A DNA stretch of 64,000 nt, from NCBI GenBank assembly GCA_025642075.2, contig JAODUO010001188.1, forward strand, positions 80,033 to 144,032, in the 5' to 3' direction. The notes under the pieces are model-generated. The model was not told where the DNA came from, did not search any database, and was given only the letters and a program-made list of their open reading frames with translations. The position numbers and the translations under genes are program-made. This document shows positions 1 through 14,000 of the stretch, in pieces (the first letter of the stretch is position 1; every line of letters starts with the position of its first letter). This DNA is from Ridgeia piscesae. Lineage: Eukaryota; Annelida; Polychaeta; Sabellida; Siboglinidae.

Positions 1-214
1 AGTTTCACCTGCAGTAATGCAAGTGATGTTACTATCGACTGTAACATATGTTGTGTCATGTTGGCCACTGTACTTAAAATCATGTTTCTGTAGTTGTGTC
101 ATGTTAATTATTGTAACAGGTCGTGTAGGTCATAACAGCTAAGGTACAGTTAAACTGAAGTCATGTTAACCGTTGACACCCAACTTGACCTGTGAGACTG
201 ACCGATGGTTACAG

Positions 215-430
215 GCTGAGATAGAGACGGTGAAGAAGAGACTGGAGACGGAGATTGCAACTCTACGCCTGAGCCTCGAGAGTGTGAGTGAAGAGAGTGA
301 CACCGAGCGCCACCTGCTGGAGAGATTAGCCACATTGACGGAGCAGCACACAGCGGAGTCGACAGCAAATGACGAGTTGATCGAGAAGCTGCGTAATGAC
401 ATTGAGGAGATGCAAGATGAGGCTGAGAGG
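215..430 (+). CDS. PCNT-like exon E1
   Basis: A 72-codon coiled-coil exon ([17 protein letters not shown]...), starting after ACAG at 211-214 and ending before the donor GTCAGT at 431. It is phase 0 at both ends. The pyrimidine tract is weak, so the acceptor is the least certain part. It is the first exon visible; upstream coding sequence is outside the window. Confidence 0.75.
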
Positions 431-3400
431 GTCAGTTGATGTCTACTTTATAAATATTTCTAAATTTAATTAGTTTAACATTTCAGTGCGAGTTCCCACT
501 ACAGCTATTTAAAAATTTGTGACGCTTGAATTTGACATCCCTCTCCAGCGGTAATAGCAATTATCTTGTTACTTTTTCAAACTAGCATTAACAGCTTTTA
601 ATGTTCCGTTTCTGATATTCCTCTGCCAGTACAAAGAAACGATAGCTACTCTAGAGGCCGAGTTGTCGGAGCAAGACAGTGACAAGGAGCGCCACCTGGT
701 AGAGAAGGAAGAGCACGAGTTGTTGTCGAGTAGACGCGGAGCGAGAGGATGCGGAGAAAGACAATTTACTTAAGATGCTGCATTCTGACATTGCGCGACT
801 CAGCACTGAGAGGTGAGGATCTCGGTGAAGTGACAGTCGCTGGTAGAAACAATCCTTTTAGCAGTAGGCTTACTGTTATGTCTTGGAGTATGTAGAAACA
901 TGCACTGGTGCACCATTACATATGCACATGCACACGCACAAGCACACACAAACACATACACATATACATTCACACACATACACACACACCACACACACAA
1001 TCACACACCACCACGTGCACCACACACGCACACACATACATTCACAGCTAGGCATGACACAACACCAGTAGACGACAGCAGAATCATCCTTGTGTCAAGT
1101 GACTGACGCTGGTTGGTTGACAGGGATGACATTCAGGTGTCCAATGAGCGACTGCTGCGATTGCTTTCGGACGTCGTCCAGTCAAACCTTCACACCGAGG
1201 ACAGAATCAATCACCGACTGACCACACTGGTCAACCAGTCAGCTCGACACTCGCCCCAGGGTGAGGGCAGTAACAGTGATACTTCCGGTGACAAAGACAC
1301 CTCAGATGACAGGCGTGGATCAGGTGACAGACGTGCTTCTGGTGACAGGGGCCAGTTTGGTGACAATGGCGCCGGGGATGAGGCTGCAGGTAGAGGTAAG
1401 TCTGTGTTGCCCTCCCAATGTTGTGTAAACTTACGATTTGTAGAATTATTCACTGAAACTAGTGATGTCCCATGGTTTTAGAACCAGTGGTAGCTCCCGT
1501 TCTTTTGAACCACTGATGTAGTTATACTCTCTCTCCCCCTCTCTCCCTCACATTCCCATTCTCTCTCCCCACCTCTCTCCTCCCTCCCTTCGTCCCGCCC
1601 ATTGTCCTTTCATCTCTCCCTCCCTAGCAGTCCCCTTTTTCTCTCCCGCTCTCTCCATCCAACCATCTCTCCCTTCCTCTTTCCCTCCCTCCCTACATTC
1701 CTCCCTCACTCCCCTACTTTGTCTCCCTCACTCCCCCAGAATCCTCTCTAAAATTAGTGATCTTCTCTCCAGAACATGCGAATGCAAATAGTAGGCAATT
1801 CTTGTGTCACACTGTCACTATGTCACACTATGCTATGGTTTGACACAGTGAATTCTAGTTTTTGTCTTCAACTATGTCATGTCTTATAGGTGCGTCCCTA
1901 GCGCCACATGCATCTGACTTGGCACCACACAACACAAGTGTCTTGTCAGGTGTGTCGGACGAGGGTCTTGACGTGTCGCAGCGCATTGACAGCATCTTCT
2001 CTGGACCAGAGTTTGACCCCGAGGTAGAGGAAGTTGTCACAGGTGAGTGTCTGGTTTCATCTGATGGCGTCTATGTCACCAGTGGTGTTTGTCGCATCCC
2101 TAGTGGCGTATGTCATGTGTCACAGTTGGTATCCGTTGTGTGTCAGTGGTGATGTATTTTATGAGACACTGCTGGTGTCTGTGGTGTCAGTGATGACATC
2201 TGTCATGTTTCATGTGTCAGTGGTGGGGCTCATCTTGTGTCAGTGGTGGTGCCTGTCATGTGTCACTGGTGGTGTCTGTCATGTGTCACTGGTGGTATCT
2301 GTCACATCATGTCAGTGGTGGGGCTCATCTTGTGTCACTGGTGGTTTCTGTCATGTGTCAGTGGTGGTGGATGTCATGTGTTAGTGGTGATGTCTGTCAC
2401 GTGCCACTGGTGACGCCATTGACAACATTTTGTTGAAGATATGGCACAATTTGTATCGGTAACATTTAGCAAAGATCAGAAATTGTAACTGGTTACTTCT
2501 GTTGGTGCATTTGTTATTTGTTTTGTCTTCAGAGAAGTTTGTGCTGGAGACACTAGTCCAGCAGTCAGGTACAACCCCCCTCTAGGGCTACTCCCTGTGG
2601 GCATTCCCTCACTATCCCTAGGGTGCATCCTGCTTTTCGCACAGGTCTCTAAGGGTCTCACATGCTACACTCCGGTCTGGGACCATAATATCACAACATG
2701 GATGCGTTTGCTGGACGTGTATTCACGTTTAATTTAATGTGTGCATTTAATGTGTTTGTTCATAAATGTTTCTCCCCATCTGTAGATGTGTAACTGCTTT
2801 ACACGTCTCTTGTACATAGACATGTAAAGCTGTAACACATTTTACCTAATTGTGTTTGTGTTCCATTGGAGGACATACCTAACTGCATGTGTTGTGAAGT
2901 TAACATACCAATTACATGTCCTGTTAATGCACCAATTAATATCACTCAAGTTTATGTACATCATGCTAACACATTGGTTGGTGTTCCCTGTGTTGATCCT
3001 TACCTTATGTGTCCTTGTTGATCCCACTGGCGAATAAAACTTCATGCAAGGTGATGGACAAGGTTCAGTTCATATGAGCGTGTATGGAAACAGGTCTAAC
3101 CGTTATCCACACTATTGGTCACTGGTCTTGCTTGAAAATAGAGGATTTGTCTGCACAATTCACAAGTGATTCAAGACCTGAATTAAAGCCATAATAGTTA
3201 ACAAGTAAATTTGTGCACACGTGTTTGGTTGCTTGTTCCATTTCAGATAATTCATTCTCCTTTTGGAAAAAATGGAACTAATGAATTAGATAAAAAAAAC
3301 CACTAGCTATAACAGGACTAGTTTTAATGCTAAATTGCTTATTCTGCTATTAATGTACTCAGTGAAAATGTAGTTAACCCATTAGACCCCAGCTGGTTAA

Positions 3401-6400
3401 ATTGACTAGTGCTCCTGTTCCCCAAGCTGCAGCCACTGATTTCACCAGTTTGGGGTGCTTGCAGATTTTAAGCTGTATCTTCAAAACTACTGATTTTCTA
3501 TAATTGCAAGTTGTGTTTATTTTAATGTTCATTTAATTATCTTTAAATTGGTGTAACTTTGGTGTATGTTGGTAAAACATATGTTGTTATATATAGGTGA
3601 CAAACAGAACATTACTATTCTGGACAACAATACAGTAGAATATATCATGTTTTATTCACATAAAATGTATTATATTGTTCTATTTACACATGCTCTACCT
3701 TGTTTAGATATGGTACTATGTAAATCAGTTCATTTTGTCTGGATATGGACAGGAAACACAGCTTTGCAAGACTTCTATCTTGGTTGTCATCATCCTATAT
3801 GTGACTTCTGTGTCATGCCAATGTGTATGTTGACATTGTGATCACTGGTATTTTGACACCTGAAACAACGAAATGTCAACCATTAGGAAAATTGGCAATG
3901 TTACCTAATGATTTGTTATAATAAAACACCTAATTTTCATATATCAACACATAATCAACAGTTTCGGTGCTGAAAACCCGACTACTGGTCACCCAACCTG
4001 GACAACGAAACATAAACAAAGATCCGATCATTCATTTTATCGCTCATTCAGTTGTATTTCGTACGTAATGTAAACTTACCTTCAGTTCAATGCCAGAAGT
4101 GTCCAATCCAACGATATATAAGCACAAACTTAATCAGTAGTAACCAGATACGATGTCCAAGGCGCCGCCATTTTTGAAGGTCCACAGATGATGAACTTCA
4201 ATCACGAAAAACTCAAAAAATTTCAGTGCAAACCCATGTCAAAATTACCCAGGATTCATAGCTGAGATATCAAAGAATCAGTGGGAATTAGTCTCTTAAG
4301 TATCCGCAAGATGGGGCCACCATTAGAGGCTTTATCTCCGCCGGACGCTTTCGGGCGCTCTGGGGAGGAGACACCCGGGCGCTTTTGGACGCGTGGGGTC
4401 TAATGGGTTAAAATGGGCAATGGGTGTGAACCGTAATTATCTGGTGTCAGTCTGTATTGACATGTCACTGTCATACACACAACATTGAAGTGACGCGTCA
4501 TTGTCTGTGTCATGTGTCACAGACGCGGGCACCCGTCTACAGACAGCTGTGGAGCGTCTCCTTGAAATTATCCTCGACACATCGCAGCAGCTTCATGACA
4601 TGCAGCAGACACAGCGCCACCTAGGGGCAACACTGGAGGAGCACGTTGTTGAGACGGCGATGCTGCGAGAACATTGTGAAGAGTTGGAGGAGAGGCTGGA
4701 GGAGGAGGGTAGAGCCAAGGAGCTGCTCGCCACGGAGCTCAACACAGCCGAAGGTTGGTTACGGTTAATGACTGACAGGGTGACCAACAAATAGATGGCA
4801 GACTGACGGACGGACAGACCGACAAATGGACAGATGGACAGACAGCTGGATGGATGGACAGACGACCAGACAGCTGTATGGATGGACAGACTGCTAGACA
4901 GCTGGATGGATGGACAGACGGCTAGACAGCTGGATGGATGGACAGACGGCTAGACAGCTGGATGGATGGACAGACGGCTAGACAGCTGGATGGATGGACA
5001 GACGGCTAGACAGCTGGATGGATGGACAGACGGCTAGACAGCTGGATGGATGGACAGACGGCCAGACAGCTGGATGGATGGACAGACGGCTAGACAGCTG
5101 GATGGATGGACAGACGGCTAAACAGCTGGATGGATGGACAGACAGCCAGACAGCTGGATGGATGGACAGACGGCTAGACAGCTGGATGGATGGACAGACG
5201 GCTAGACAGCTGGATGGATGGACAGACAGCCAGACAGCTGGATGGATGGACAGACGGCTAGACAGCTGGATGGATGGACAGACAGCTAGACAACTGTATG
5301 GATGGACAAACAGCCAGACAGCTGGATGGATGGACAGACGGCCAGACAGCTGTATGGATGGACAAACAGCCAGACAGCTGGATGGATGGACAGATGGCCA
5401 GACAGCTGTATGGATGGACAAACAGCCAGACAGCTGGATGGATGGACAAACAGCTGGATGGATGGACAGACGGCTAGACAACTGTATGGATGGACAAACA
5501 GCCAGACAGCTGGATGGATGGACAAACAGCTGGATGGATGGACAGACGGCTAGACAACTGTATGGATGGACAAACGGCCAGACAGCTGGATGGATGGACA
5601 GACGGCCAGACAGCTGGATGGATGGACAAACAGCTGGATGGATGGACAGACGGCTAGACAACTGTATGGATGGACAAACAGCCAGACAGCTGGATGGATG
5701 GACAGACGGCCAGACAGCTGTATGGATGGACAAACAGCCAGACAGCTGGATGGATGGACAGACGGCTAGACAACTGGATGGATGGACAGACGGCTAGACA
5801 GCTGGATGGATGGACAGACAGCCAGATGGCTGGATAGATGGACAGACGGCCAGATAGCTGGATGGATGGACAGATGAAGTGACCTACAGGCGGATAAATG
5901 GATAGCCTGAAATGACAGATTGAATAGACTTAATGACACATGGTTGAGTAAACCGGTAGACAAACAGAGAGCTGTGTGACACACAGAGAGGTGGGCAGGC
6001 AGACAGACTGACAGACATGCTTGCAAACAATGCCTCTAACTACAACCAGAAGCGTGTCATTACAACTGTTTTGACGTTGACACTTCACAGATCTGACTGT
6101 GACACAAGAATAGGACAGCATATTTTGCAGAGTTGCATGGGCACGTGTTGTGGTTGCCACGGCAACATCAACGCGATTGTCATGACAACACATGTTGTAG
6201 GGTTGGTGCAGGGCTACAGTGGGGAGAGAGAGGAGCGGGAGGCACGGTTCCAGGCCTTGGAGGACACCAAGGAGGGACTCATCATTGAGCTGGAGCAGAC
6301 AAAGCGGCGTCTGGCGGACCTCGAGGCAGCGGCCTCAGACCTCGATGCTCGCACTGAGGACCTGGCTCGTCAACGGGCGGAATTTGAGGAGGGCCTTGGG

Positions 6401-6486
6401 GAACAGGGTAAGTGGCTCTAGTTGCTTGTGTTGGTGTAGCCGTAGGTGTTTGCTTGGTGTGTTATTGTTGTGTAGCTTAGTGGGTG

Positions 6487-6526
<40 letters not shown>

Positions 6527-8164
6527 TGTCGTGATGTTTGGTTGCCCTGTGATTGCTGTGTCACACTGGGGTGACATGTCATTGCTATGAAACATTTGAT
6601 GACATGTCATTGCTGTGAAACATTTCGATGACATGTCATTGCTGTGAAACATTTGATGACATGTCATTGCTGTGAAACATTTTGATGACATGTCATTGCT
6701 GTGAAACATTTCGATGACATGTCAGTGCTGTGGAACAGTTGGATGACATGTCATTGAAGTGTGACACTTTTGATGTGTAACACTCTGGTGGCATGTCATT
6801 GATGAGGATACTTGGATGATGTGTCCCTGCTGTGTCATATATTGTTGTGTGTTGTGTGCAGCGTGGATGTAGACTGGTGGTATAGTTATAAAACTTGTTT
6901 TCATTGAGACATTTTGATGTTTGTGATTTATGCATCAGTGTTGTAGCAACTGCATTGCAGAAATTTTACACATCTATTTCAACCCACTTAGCATGACAGA
7001 CTTGCACCATACATTGCGGGGGGCCATTTGCCAAAAGCCACTAGTTATGTAGGTGGGATATATTTGATGTGCCCAACCCGCCCTCCGAGGTGGTACATAG
7101 TCACGACTTATTTAATTCCCAGTGCTGTCTCGGTTTGGAGTGGCTTGATTCTCTAACACTTTGTGTTTGCTTTCTTTTCATTTTACTCACTGTGTGTGCT
7201 TTTCCATTGGTTTGCATGCGTAGTTGATCGCAGTGATCAGGTGGCCCCGAAAGCTTCCACCGACAGCCACAAGGTGGAGGACAAGGCTGTCGATAGTGGG
7301 TCAGGTCGGTGCAGAAACCACAGCCTTTGTTAAACACAAATTGGCTAGCAATTAATTATTGGTAGAAGGTTGAACTAACCTTAGCTTACTAACATTTGGC
7401 TTGAGTGTGGTTTAATTAATGTACCACATTTAAGTATACCTGCCATAATTAGTGTTCACCCCCTTTTTATGACATTAGTCTACCATAAAAGTTAGTATTG
7501 TATCTGTCATTTTTAGAATAAATTCCCTGTCAACCAGTAAAAACAGCAGAAAGTGCCACCTGCATTGGCAAAATTTGCAGTCCTTTGACCACAAAGTCAC
7601 CATTACATTGATGGATAAAACTATTCTAGTCAATTTACATTGAAATGTGGCATCCTAGTTGAAATAAACTAAAATTTTATGCAATATTAATGGTGCAATG
7701 GTAGTTTTCAGAGGAACTGGCAAATTTTGTGTATGGTTGTGTCATTAAAGACACAGATATGTAGCAATTTTTCATGAACTTACTGTAAGCTTAACGCATC
7801 TATGATATGTATATGGTTAGGTCATTTAATGATACATAAATTTAGTCTTAACAATTGTGTAAAGACAATCATATTTATTGGCTGAACTGATATTTTGGGC
7901 TGTAATGATACATTAGGTTATGATTCGATATATATCACAATACATGTGTCACGGTATATATATATCTTGATCCATAACTACGTAGTTTTAGACTTCAGTA
8001 GCAAAGGGTACTAACTGTTTGTTGCTGACATACAAGCCTAAATTGCAAAACAATTAATAGTAATAAATAAATACCACAATGTCTGTATTCGTATTGTATG
8101 ACATGTTTAACGGCCAGGACTTGTCCACATTGTTTGTATGCTCTGCTTCCAAAGAGCAAGATAT

Positions 8165-8231
<67 letters not shown>

Positions 8232-9654
8232 TTTAGAAGAGGTAGTGTTCAATCATTATTTTCCATATATTTGTAATTTTATTGCTATGTCTAATTTTGC
8301 TGTTTGTTAAGAATGACAATAAACTGTCTAATTTGATTTGAGATTCATCCAGATTTAATTACTTAGTGTATTTACTTGCTTAGCTGAAGAAATGTAGTTA
8401 AAAATACATAATGTATGAAGCAGATAATAAAGGTCGTGACCTCAGTAAGCACTCCGTTGGTTGTACTCATGTGTTAGTTGAATTGGTGTTTTATAGGAGC
8501 AGTGCAATGGTTGATGGTGTTATTTTAATTATTATGTTTACTGATTGCTTTCGTAAGTGTGACTACATTTGTACGTAATTTAACTAATAAGTATGTCTGA
8601 TTGGATTTGTGTATTTGTGTGTTAAGTTGGATTGCATTAGTTAGTACAAATTGGATTTGTAAACATATATTCAATTGAATTAGCAAATGTGTTATCCTGT
8701 AATTGTAAGCACATGGTCAGATTTCTAAGCACATTTCCATGTGGGTGTGTAGTTTGAACGAGTGTGTTGATTTGGCAGTGTGTGTGTTGTAGGTTTAGTG
8801 CAACAGTTGACGCGAGTGACGGAGGAGAAGCGAGACGTGGAGCGACAGAGCGAGAAAGAGAGGAGTGGCTGGGAGCAGGCGAGACGGGACCTGGAGATGA
8901 CGGTGGAGGAGCTACACATGGAGATGGAGAGAGTGCAGGAGGAGAGGAAGAACGAGACGGACGACCTACGCAGACAGATAGAAGCCACCAACAAGCAGCT
9001 CGCCGCCAACCGCAAGTTCCTCGAAGTAAGTGATGTGTCATTGGATGTCCTTTCAGGAGTCAGTAGAGCATGTTCACTTTTCGTAATTCCGCATCATCTG
9101 TGGTTGTAGTATACAATGTGACTTTCCCTTCAATAACTACATTGGTTGTATACAAGTTATGTTGCCATCTGACTAACACGTTCAGGCAGGCAGACCAGGA
9201 GACTGTGTTCAAAACTAGACATTTGTTTTAGTTCTTGATTCAGTGGAGCGTGACGTGTTCCATGTTCCATGTGGTTATGTTCACAGCTACTTTTGGTTGT
9301 TATTTCACAAGTTACAGAGGCATGACAGGTTCAAGGTATGTTATTTTTATGAAATTGGTAGTGCGTGACATGTTCACCACTGTTGTTGTTTCAGGAGCAG
9401 TCGGTGGAGCGTGAGATGGAGCGGGACGAGCTCCAGCAGAAGATGGAGCAGTTGGAGAAATTAAAACGCGACTCTGAGACTTGGCAGAGTCGAGATCAGA
9501 GACTGGATCGCGAGGTACAAAGTCGCTAAAATCACACAAATCCAAACATAAATACTGCAGTGAAAGGATTCATGCCAAAATACAACACATTAACATTCCC
9601 TTTTACACGCACACACACACACACGCACACTCTCTCTCACACACGCACACACGC

Positions 9655-9702
<48 letters not shown>

Positions 9703-10953
9703 ACACCACACCACACCACACCACACCACACCACACACACACACACGATGACACCATTTATTTTAAATATTTGTTGATATCAAATGACTTCTGCAGAACA
9801 TAGATATCCACCTTGTGACCAGTGATCGGTTGTATTTGGATTTGGCTCGCTGACCTTGACTGTTTCTGTGGAACAGCTCCAGGAAGTGGAGGAGCAGCTG
9901 CGTGAGAAGACGGAGCAAGTGAGTACTCAGAAGCGGCGATTGGAGCAGCTGGAGCAGTCGGACGTGGAGCAGAGGGCGAGACTGGTGGAGCTGAGAGAAG
10001 TAGTGTCTCAACTGGAGGCGGAGCTGGAAGCCCAGGCGACCACAAGCAATGTACGTAGACACCTGGGGCTGTGACATCAGTTGACAAAGTTATAATATAT
10101 GTCATCAACATTTAATGGTGATGCTTCCAGGCCCTATTTGGTGAGGGTTTCTCCCAATTGCCTACCTAGAACTGGTATGGTCACAAGCATCCCACGGGTT
10201 GCTGCCCATCAGACTCGGATCTGTACACACGCAGTCCTGCTAGGGTTTCCTTGACCTGCCAGTGGGAACTGTCCCCTCCATCGCTCACTTTGTACACCCC
10301 TTCACTCAGTCCACATCGTCCTTTTGCTATACATGTCCATACCACCTCACCTGTTTCTTCTCTTCACGTCCCCAATCACCTCTACACCCACTGGGTTGTC
10401 TGTCACTGAGTGAGTGTCACACAGCCGTCTCACCATCCTCATCTCGATTCTTTCATCCTCATGTCATGATCAGACTTCATGGGCCACATCTCCGCACTCA
10501 TACAACAGGCAACTTCTGACACATGTTGTAAAGTATGTAGAACATTGTGCATGGATGGGTGGTCAGGTCATCGCCACAAATCGTTGAGAATACTGATTCT
10601 TCCGATGGTATTACTTACACACAGACACGGAGGGCAACTCTCTGTAGTGCTCATCCGCAGCATGCAACAAATATGATATAAATTTGAATTTTATCACAAT
10701 GCTGAACATCTTTTCTTTTTTTCAAAAAATATGTATTGGTACCTAACTGATTGATGGTTGATTTACATAGCTCTGAAAGTCACGGAAAACATGTGTAAAA
10801 TTGAAAAGAATTGTCTAAAGTACAGTATGAAGCACTAACAAGTTAAGAACCCTGAACTAACATGAAATGTTGAAAAATAAAAAGCATTACTTTATCCTGA
10901 AAAGGTTTTTCCTGACATGCAGTGTCTAGAAGGAATAGGTTAGCACACACACA

Positions 10954-11009
<56 letters not shown>

Positions 11010-11019
11010 CCACGCACCA

Positions 11020-11069
<50 letters not shown>

Positions 11070-14000
11070 CACACAACACACAACACACAACACACAACAC
11101 ACACACACACAGTCACACAGAGTCACACAGTCACAGACACACGCAGACACACGCAGACACACGCAGACACACGCAGACACACGCAGACACACGCAGACAC
11201 ACGCAGACACACGCAGACACACGCAGACACACACAGACACACACAGACACAACACACACACAGTCACACAGTCACACAGACACACACAGACACACATAGA
11301 CACACACACACACAGACACACACAGGCACACACACATGACACACACACGACCTTGATTATAGGCAGTTAAATGACAACAAACTGTGTAGTTTATCAAGCA
11401 GGTAAAACCATGGCAGGTTAAGCTGTAAACCCACCTGTGTTCTGTGGATCAGGTGGTAGTTGTGGAGCCACCAGTTGAGGAACAACACACCCCTGACTTA
11501 GGGGTGTCAGAGGGCGACAGCCAGACAGACGTGGATGAACTCTCACACACCATCAAGGACCTCGAGTCGCAGGTGGACACCCTGCACAGGGCGGAGTCTC
11601 TCGCCCTTGAGAAGGTCGTGACCCTTGAGGATGAACTGAAGAACCTAAAGACTCTGGAGGAGGTTTGTTTTCAGGTCAATTTGTGATCAGCCACAGTGAA
11701 ATGGGTGTTAAGTTAATGGGTGTTAAGTTAATCTGCTACATTTCTCTCATATTTCTTAGATCCTTAGATCATTCATTTCGAAACAACTTTTTGTTCCTTA
11801 AAGTAAGCTCAGTATTGGAAAACGTGTTTTTTCTGTACAGCACCAACAATCTTGTTACAATTAAATCTTCTGAAACTATACCCGCCTTTACTTAAAAAAG
11901 AAAAACATATTTGTTTGTAATAGTTTTTCCACCATAAAATTTTGCCAGTTCCATGCTCCAATGACGACTTTCTGTCCCCATTTATGATTACCAAGGGTAT
12001 GCCCAATGATGTTGTTTGTTGCACCTCTGAGCTTTAATTTTCAAGGATATAGGCACTATGGAAGTGTTACTATTATTAATACAATGATACCTCCTGTAAG
12101 TTTCCTTCTCTGTAGATATTGTTTTATTCTTGAGGGCAAGGTGGCTGTGTAGTGCATGTGACACTTGTGACGGTTGACAGGAGTTGACACATGACAAGGA
12201 AGCCCTGCAGAGTCGCGTTGACAAACAGATGACAGAGATGAGTGCACTGAAGGCACAGCTTGACTCTCTCAAGGTGACAGAAGCTGGTGACAGTGGCAGG
12301 ACGTCAGTGTCACCAAGTCTACAGCATCAGCTTGAGGAGGAGAGAGTCGCTTTGACCAACAGCAGCAAAGAGGTGACCATTTCTCTAACCATTCTTATCT
12401 ACCATGTCTTATCTACCAATATATTGTACAGTTTCACTACCATTTATCCTACTATACATTCTTTTCAACTATGTGCTCTACCATTTTTCTCACCATTCTT
12501 TCCGCTGTTTACTGAAACAATTCTTACCATTCTTTCCACACAGTTCTCTGAAATAATTTCTCGTACTCTTCTTTTATAAAAGTTTTTTCTAAACCATTTA
12601 TTATCACATTCTTTATCTTATTTATTACATCTGTTGTGTTTATTGTGTATTGATTTCACATTTCCGTTTGTATCATACTGCACTATCAGTGTTCATCTGA
12701 CATATTTTGGGTAAGTGGGGCCTCATTTCTAGTGTTTTGTTACAGACAGATGACTGACTAGTGTCGGCTAGATGTATTTGAGAAGGTTCATTGGCTGATG
12801 TTTGTTGTTTCAGGCGGCTGATTTGACAGAACAGTTAGAACAGTTCAGAGAACAGCTGATTGAGAGAGATGAACAACTCCAACAGATGCAAGCTCAGATT
12901 GTGGTCAGCGAGAAGCGGTGTCAACATGTTAATGAACTAGAAGATAAGATTCAACAGTTACAGGTGAAATCTCGAGGCAGCATTCACAACATTTGTATTG
13001 TAATCAGTACACAAGAGCTAATGTTGGTGAATAGATCTAGTAAATGTCAATACATTACCAATGTACATCAATGAAATAACCAAGCAGTACATGCACTGTT
13101 ACCATGCATAACTGGTATAGAATGTATACTATAAATTTACTTATCCCAAGGCGGATTTCACCAGCAGTCAACAGAGCTCACATTGCTACTTCTGATATTG
13201 CTACATAGATCTACTTGTCACCTTGTCCATTGAAACAATGCAGATGATCATATGAAACAATATTACATCACCATAGCAACAATTATTGACAATTATTCTA
13301 ATTATAATTTCAGTTATTTTCATATCATTATAGACATTTGACTAAGTCATGTATAATGTTTTATAATGTTTTCATTTGATATATTTTGCATCAGTATTAT
13401 GTGTACTCTGAATCTGTGACATCATCATTGTCATGACAACATCACAAACATGGCTACTATTGTGTAGGTCTGAAATGCTAAACTGGCATTTCAAAATAAT
13501 AATTTTTTAGCTAGATCTCAGTGAATATTACCCAGTTACAAGGCAGGCACTGACAATAGAGAAATGGAGGAAGAGCAAGAAGATAGTTCTCTGCTGGTCA
13601 ATTTGCTCATTGGAAACTTGAATTTCCAGGTACTAACTAAGGAACAGGGATGTTCATGTTCTTTGTCAGATCTTCAACAAGTCATGTTTGTCCATAGATA
13701 TATATTTTCTATGGTACTACCCACTGTGTGTCTTTGTTAATGTCCTCTCGACTAGTAGATGCTGTGTGGCATCACTGCTTGGTGTTCAGCAAATGTTGCT
13801 GCATTCAGGACATGATTTTTGAGTCCATGAAGTTTTGTTGAGGCAGATGTGAAACAAACCTGCTCTATTCATTGATTCTTCAATAAATCACTGTGTGTTT
13901 TGTTAAGACGGCGGTGAACCAACAGAGCCAGGAGCATGGTCAAGAAGCCTTCTCTATGCCTGTGTTTGCACAACAATTAATTGATGAGAAGAATGCAGAG

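Noticed and set aside
4978..5797. 251- and 267-codon ORFs on both strands ([17 protein letters not shown])
   Set aside because: 28-bp minisatellite read through cycling frames; both strands open simultaneously.
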